Below are positions 14,617 through 19,118 of a DNA stretch of 19,118 bases, in pieces. The translations under genes were made by a program, and so were the position numbers. The stretch spans positions 1 through 19,118 of the forward strand of contig NZAS01000235.1 of assembly GCA_002686195.1 (NCBI GenBank), read 5' to 3'. The notes below the pieces were generated by a model, which saw nothing but the letters and a program-made list of their open reading frames with translations, ran no database searches and was not told the DNA's origin. Each line of letters begins with the position of its first letter. The stretch's first letter is position 1. Source of the stretch: Candidatus Pacearchaeota archaeon. Its GTDB lineage: Archaea > Nanoarchaeota > Nanoarchaeia > Pacearchaeales > GW2011-AR1.

Positions 14617-17600
14617 ATGTCTTTCAAAAAATATTCTAAAACGATTGACGCATCAAACATCCAGCCACTTAATATTCCAACTGGATCAGAATGTGATATG
14701 TATTCATTCGATGAATTTAAAAAGATTGCATCTATGGTAAAGTCCGCTCCAACCGATTTGGGTGGATTTGACATTGAATCTGCAAAAAATAAAAACCCAG
14801 ATCACTTGTTTGTAAAGGTATTTGCAATAAGAGAAGATGAAGTAAATGATAATGGAGACTTATTTAGTGCAGATATTCTTAAGGAATCAGCTCATACATT
14901 TATCGGCGTTCCAGTATTTGTTAATCATCAGAATGATGACATAGAAAAGGCGAGAGGGAAAGTTGTTCATGCTTGGTATGATGCAGATAAGGGTGGTATT
15001 TATACTATTAATATGGTTGACAAAGTTGCTTATCCAAAACTTGCAAGAGGTATTGAGGAAGGATATATAACTGGAAGTTCGATGGGGGCAAAAGTTGGTT
15101 ATTCCATATGTAGCGTATGCCATAATAAAGCAGCAAATCCAACTGATTTTTGTTCACATATAAAAGAAAGAAAAAATAAGTTATTTAGTGGAGATATTAA
15201 GTGCGCATTTCATGGAAATAATAATTCAACTAATGACGAATGTCCATTGTGCAAGAAAGCTCACGATAAAGAAAAAAACTTAACCCACGATAAACAAAAG
15301 GTATTTGAATATAATTACGATGTTAATTTTATAGAAGATAGTTTTGTTGTAAATCCAGCATGTCACGATTGTTTGGTGTGCGACATTCTTAATACAGATG
15401 AGGTTGAGGCTAAAATAGCCAAGATAAGAAGCAATGTTGATTCTTTAGTTAAGGCTGCTTCTGTGATGGACTCTGAAGAAAATAAATGTGATGGTACATG
15501 TTTGTTAAATAAAGAGGCTGGAGTTAAGGAGATTGGACATCTTAACGAGGCAATGAATTTGATGGAGAGAGTTGCAAGGTCTTTAATGGCTCAAAAAGAT
15601 AAGGTTTCAATGGAATATGTATCCGATATAGTCAAAACATTGGCAAATATACAGTCAACATCAGACGAGTTAATAGAGATGGGATATGCAGCTTTAAGTA
15701 GTCCAAATGAGAATCAAATAGCATATGGAACAACATCTGCAGCATCGCCTATTGATAAGGATAGAATAGGTCAATCCATGGACCCAAGTGCAATTGCAGG
15801 AGGGCAACCCCCTCAAGATCAGCCCCCTCAGCCACAATATTCTGTTGGAGATTCCTCTCAAGTAGAGTTTGGTGACGATGTTGGGGTTGTTACTAAACCA
15901 ACTTTTATTAAGTCAACTTCCGAAAATAAGAAGGATTTATTAGAAAAAACGGCAAGGATTAAACAATACATATTAAATATAAATAAAAAAGCAAAAGAAA
16001 TTAATAATTCATTAGGAGTAAATGGAAAAAAAGTGTCAGAAAAAGATTTAACTGAAACTTATATAGCCCAAGAGGGTGATAACTCTGTCGTCATTGGAGG
16101 AGACTCTAATGGGGAAGTTTTTGTTTCGTATTATAAAGGTGATAACTTACTAAAGTTTGAGTCGGTCAATAGTTTAGACGATGATATGAAACAGGCTATA
16201 GGTAATGACATAAAGGCTGCTGCGAATACCTTTTTGCAACAGTTTTTAAATAAAACATCAACAACTAAAAACGAGGAGATTGTTGTGAGCGAGAATATTA
16301 AAAATGCACAGACACCAGATGATGGCAAAGAAGTCACATCTCAGGTGGTAACCGAAGGTCAGTTTGAAGATACTGATCTTACTTATCATTCAAGAACGAA
16401 TGATTCTCCAGAAACCATTCAAGAGAGTGATGACAGGTTGGGTGGTTCTTTTAGTTCAGATGTAAATAGTGGCACTCCAGCAGTGCGCACAGATTCATCT
16501 GAGACTATTACTGAGGATCAACTTACAAGTCCAGGAGGATATCTTGCTCGTTGGGACGATTTCCCAGAAGTTATTACAGAAGCACAGTGGGATGATATGA
16601 GTCGTGCTGTTTCGCAGAAACTTCCGTCTGATTGGACAGAAGTGAACGGTGAAAGTCAACTTAATATGTTAAGAAATGATCACAGATGGGGTGATCCTGA
16701 AGTGATAACAGAATCACAATTGGGAGATCAGGGTGGAGCAACTTCTCGCTTTGCAAGCTTTGATACACCTCAATCTCTGATGAAGGCAGCATCTAATGCT
16801 GTTTCTGATGCAATTACTAAATATCATTTGTCTCCAAGACAAATTAAGTCAGCAATGACCTCAATGAACGAAACTCCTCATAGTCAATTGAAGTCAACAT
16901 ACCTCACTCTTATTAATGCCGCTCCATCAATTAGAGAAGCAAGAGATGAGGAGCTCGCACGCATCAGTTATTTTAACAAGAAAGCAAGCAAATCAACCTC
17001 ATTCAGCTCTGTTGATGGAGTTATTTCAGCAATTGCAGACAATGTCAAATGTGCCAATGTAGATAAGATAATAAAAGCATTTAACATTATAGTTAACGAT
17101 GATAATATGTTGGCTCATGTTGAGAACGACGCATTCTCTGCAGAAAAGACAATGGAAGTTAATGCTTCCTTAAACCTTGGGGATGATCTTAAGGTTGCCT
17201 TCTATGAAGGTCGAAGATCAGACGATGGGATGTATAAAATATGCGCCTCCCTTAATGAAGACATTAGTGCTGATACGTCAGACAAAAATAACTTTATTGA
17301 TGAAGTTATGAGTTTTTCACAAGATATGGTTCGTAAGAACTTTGGAGATATTGAAGTTACAGCTATGTCAATTGATGTAGATGAAGAAAATGGAATTGTA
17401 GAGTGTATTTGCAAGGACAATTCAATGCTTTCAGGCGAAGAAAAAACGGCATATGACAATTACATGAGTGTTAAAACTGCAAAAGAGGAATCAGATAGTC
17501 AAGAAAAGAAGGCATCAGATGAATCAAAGGCAATAAGTCGAGATGCAGTTATTGATGCTCTTAAGAAAGAATCTCAGCTAATGGGTGGACAAATGCCTGC

Positions 17601-19118
17601 GGGACTTAATCCAGAGGGTATGGGGGCGGGAATGCCGATGCCAGGTGGAGATATGGGTGCTCCAGAAGGTATGCCGGGAGCAGAAGCATTTAGTATGGAC
17701 ACTCCCCCAGCTTCGCTTGGTATGCCAGGTGAAGAAGAAGCTGCAATGGACGAAGAATTCGATGGCAAACCTAAACCTCCAGGTGCTATTTGCTTAATCT
17801 GTGGAAACAACGATTGTGATGTTTCTGGCGGAAAATCAAAGTCAAACGTATCTGGTTTAAATTACACAATTAAGGTTATTCCAGACTCAAGTCTATTAGA
17901 CAGCATTGCTGATGGGACCATAGATGAGAGTGATATGGGTGGTGACGAAGAAGATGCAACTGGAATGGGTGTTGAAATGCCTATGCCAGGTCTTCCTGTT
18001 GCTGCAATGACAAAATTAACTCCAGATGTTGTTGAAAAATATGCATCAGTTAATCCTATTGGGTCAATATCTCCTATATCAGGAACAACAAATACAGTAA
18101 AGCTTGATAACACAACATGGCAATGCTTAGATAGCAATCAAACTTACAACGTAAAGGTTGCTGCTGCTACAGATGACCCAAGTGGAATATATGTTCAATG
18201 GGAATGGATTCCATCTGTTAAGGAAGCATCTTGCAGTTCATGCAAGAGAGCTAGAAACAGCGTTGAAGGAGCATTAAAAAGACTTGGGATATCAAGAAAT
18301 GACTTTGACTCAATGGATCTCGAATCAAAAGGTAAAGCTCTAGATGCTATTCATGCTCACGGATTGATTGATCATCAAAAAGAAGCAAGTACAGAAAACT
18401 TGTTAGACAATTTTAAGGTTGCTTATACAGTTCATGGTGACTTCCCAATGGAATCATGTTTAGATAAAATTAGTAGAAAATTTGGAGAAAATGCTCTTGC
18501 ACTTTCTGGTCCATGTGAAGGTAAGAATCTTCCAGAGTGTGTATGTAAGTCTCTTTCTGGAGTAAGAACATATAACTCAAATCTTGCAGTGAAAGTTGCA
18601 GAGGTTTGGTCAGAAAAAGAAGCATCGATTGAATGTGTAGAAGACTTCATTAGAATGGGTCACGATCTAGACAAATCAGCTTCAATTTGCGATATGCTCA
18701 AATCAGCATATAGATCTGATGAAGAAGCGTTTGCAAATGAGCTTTCTAAAGTGTCAATGGATGATAATGATGGTGAATACTTCGAAGATACAGAGGAATT
18801 AGATCCATTTGATTCTTCTGAAGATGAACCTCAAGGCGAGGATCTTTCAGGTGAAGATGCTCTTGAGCAAATTAGAGAAATACTTGAGAACCTTTCTGAT
18901 GAAGATTTAGATCTTGATGAAGACGGGTCAGATATCTCAGACTTGTCTGACGATGAAGATCTTGACCTTGACGGTGAAGAGATGGAGTCAGAAGGTGATG
19001 AGGAAACATCTCTTGTAGAAGTTGAAGAGGAAGACCTTGAGGAAGACCTTGAGGAAGACCTTGAGGAAGACCTTGAGGAAGACCTTGAGGAAGACCTTGA
19101 GGAAGACCTTGAGCTTGA
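14617..19118 (+). CDS. Prohead maturation protease fused to a giant acidic scaffold-like tail, 3' end missing
   Basis: The frame is open from ATG 14617 (AGGA at 14604-14607) to the window edge without a stop, so the protein has at least 1500 residues. Residues about 60-165 are a prohead serine protease of the assemblin-like type: H104 (VFVNHQ), then GYITGSSMGAKV with S155 as the probable nucleophile. A Cys/His-rich insert follows (C165, C168, C179, H181, C196, C209, C212, C249, C252, C255). Downstream are helical segments, an array of six V-I-T-E-x-Q-type repeats (about 577-700), a Met/Gly/Pro-rich linker, a Cys motif (ICLICGNNDCD), a CSSCK module, and finally a strongly acidic region ending in E-E-D-L repeats. 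Head proteases are normally 200-400 residues, so this is a protease-scaffold fusion or polyprotein, presumably self-cleaved on maturation. Protease is confident; the tail role is inferred. Confidence 0.88.
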   Translation, partial: MSFKKYSKTIDASNIQPLNIPTGSECDMYSFDEFKKIASMVKSAPTDLGGFDIESAKNKNPDHLFVKVFAIREDEVNDNGDLFSADILKESAHTFIGVPVFVNHQNDDIEKARGKVVHAWYDADKGGIYTINMVDKVAYPKLARGIEEGYITGSSMGAKVGYSICSVCHNKAANPTDFCSHIKERKNKLFSGDIKCAFHGNNNSTNDECPLCKKAHDKEKNLTHDKQKVFEYNYDVNFIEDSFVVNPACHDCLVCDILNTDEVEAKIAKIRSNVDSLVKAASVMDSEENKCDGTCLLNKEAGVKEIGHLNEAMNLMERVARSLMAQKDKVSMEYVSDIVKTLANIQSTSDELIEMGYAALSSPNENQIAYGTTSAASPIDKDRIGQSMDPSAIAGGQPPQDQPPQPQYSVGDSSQVEFGDDVGVVTKPTFIKSTSENKKDLLEKTARIKQYILNINKKAKEINNSLGVNGKKVSEKDLTETYIAQEGDNSVVIGGDSNGEVFVSYYKGDNLLKFESVNSLDDDMKQAIGNDIKAAANTFLQQFLNKTSTTKNEEIVVSENIKNAQTPDDGKEVTSQVVTEGQFEDTDLTYHSRTNDSPETIQESDDRLGGSFSSDVNSGTPAVRTDSSETITEDQLTSPGGYLARWDDFPEVITEAQWDDMSRAVSQKLPSDWTEVNGESQLNMLRNDHRWGDPEVITESQLGDQGGATSRFASFDTPQSLMKAASNAVSDAITKYHLSPRQIKSAMTSMNETPHSQLKSTYLTLINAAPSIREARDEELARISYFNKKASKSTSFSSVDGVISAIADNVKCANVDKIIKAFNIIVNDDNMLAHVENDAFSAEKTMEVNASLNLGDDLKVAFYEGRRSDDGMYKICASLNEDISADTSDKNNFIDEVMSFSQDMVRKNFGDIEVTAMSIDVDEENGIVECICKDNSMLSGEEKTAYDNYMSVKTAKEESDSQEKKASDESKAISRDAVIDALKKESQLMGGQMPAGLNPEGMGAGMPMPGGDMGAPEGMPGAEAFSMDTPPASLGMPGEEEAAMDEEFDGKPKPPGAICLICGNNDCDVSGGKSKSNVSGLNYTIKVIPDSSLLDSIADGTIDESDMGGDEEDATGMGVEMPMPGLPVAAMTKLTPDVVEKYASVNPIGSISPISGTTNTVKLDNTTWQCLDSNQTYNVKVAAATDDPSGIYVQWEWIPSVKEASCSSCKRARNSVEGALKRLGISRNDFDSMDLESKGKALDAIHAHGLIDHQKEASTENLLDNFKVAYTVHGDFPMESCLDKISRKFGENALALSGPCEGKNLPECVCKSLSGVRTYNSNLAVKVAEVWSEKEASIECVEDFIRMGHDLDKSASICDMLKSAYRSDEEAFANELSKVSMDDNDGEYFEDTEELDPFDSSEDEPQGEDLSGEDALEQIREILENLSDEDLDLDEDGSDISDLSDDEDLDLDGEEMESEGDEETSLVEVEEEDLEEDLEEDLEEDLEEDLEEDLEEDLEL
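16345..16722 (+). repeat. Array of six V-I-T-E-x-Q linear motifs
   Basis: Within the protease-scaffold frame the units QVVTEGQF, ETIQESDD, ETITEDQL, EVITEAQW, TEVNGESQL and EVITESQL are spaced about 20-30 residues apart, often preceded by a short R/W-rich segment. The shared core is (V/I)-(T)-E followed by a small or polar residue and Q. T4 gp21-type proteases cut after (I/L)-x-E, so these are candidate maturation cleavage sites. Confidence 0.7.
19027..19110 (+). repeat. Seven 12-bp tandem repeats encoding E-E-D-L
   Basis: The unit gaggaagacctt occurs seven times in exact tandem, encoding (EEDL)7 at the end of the acidic tail. The window ends 8 bases later in GAG CTT GA. Copy number may be collapsed or the sequence broken by assembly. 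Confidence 0.95.

Noticed and set aside
1..19118. Alternative genetic code (TAG or TGA recoded)
   Set aside because: TAA, TAG and TGA all end plausible genes and no in-frame stop interrupts a conserved domain. The one internal frameshift is a base-count change at A10, not a recoded stop.
1..19118. tRNA genes, CRISPR arrays, insertion sequences
   Set aside because: No cloverleaf-like sequence, repeat-spacer array or transposase was seen; the only mobile element is the intein.

Overview
This window is a morphogenesis (head-assembly) segment of a large tailed bacteriophage (Caudoviricetes, probably a large myovirus-like or jumbo-type genome). Every supported gene is on the + strand and tightly packed, and the DNA is AT-rich. 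TAA, TAG and TGA all serve as stops, so there is no sign of stop-codon recoding. The phage identity rests on three landmark genes: the C-terminal part of the large terminase (1-1440), a portal protein interrupted by an intein (10869-14216), and a serine-type prohead maturation protease fused to a very long scaffold-like acidic tail (14617 to the window end). The major capsid gene would be expected further downstream. The host cannot be told from the sequence.

Layout: (1) 1-1440, 5'-truncated terminase with Walker B, coupling motif and RNase H-like nuclease. (2) 1456-7702, small and medium genes mostly of unknown function: a zinc-motif charged protein, a protein with a duplicated domain and a lysine-rich stretch, a possible 52-residue mini-gene, a small winged-helix-like protein, and a DUF192 protein with a WYL-like C-terminal domain. 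(3) 7703-7792, the clearest regulatory-looking spacer, with a TATAAT box and a 12-bp palindrome. (4) 7793-10850, acidic virion or scaffold-like proteins that share short K-x-A-Q/S motifs; the last one is split by an apparent frameshift at a run of ten A that separates a zinc-ribbon tail. (5) 10869-14216, portal with an internal LAGLIDADG intein and a C-terminal Vsr/DUF559-like nuclease domain. (6) 14197-14610, a small unknown gene. (7) 14617-19118, protease-scaffold polyprotein still open at the window edge, ending in a 12-bp tandem repeat.

The order terminase, accessory structural proteins, portal, protease fits a head-assembly operon. The most unusual points are the portal carrying two different nuclease modules, the A10 frameshift before a zinc ribbon, the protease-scaffold fusion with an array of V-I-T-E-x-Q repeats that look like maturation cleavage sites, and a K-x-A-Q/S motif spread over most of the uncharacterised proteins.
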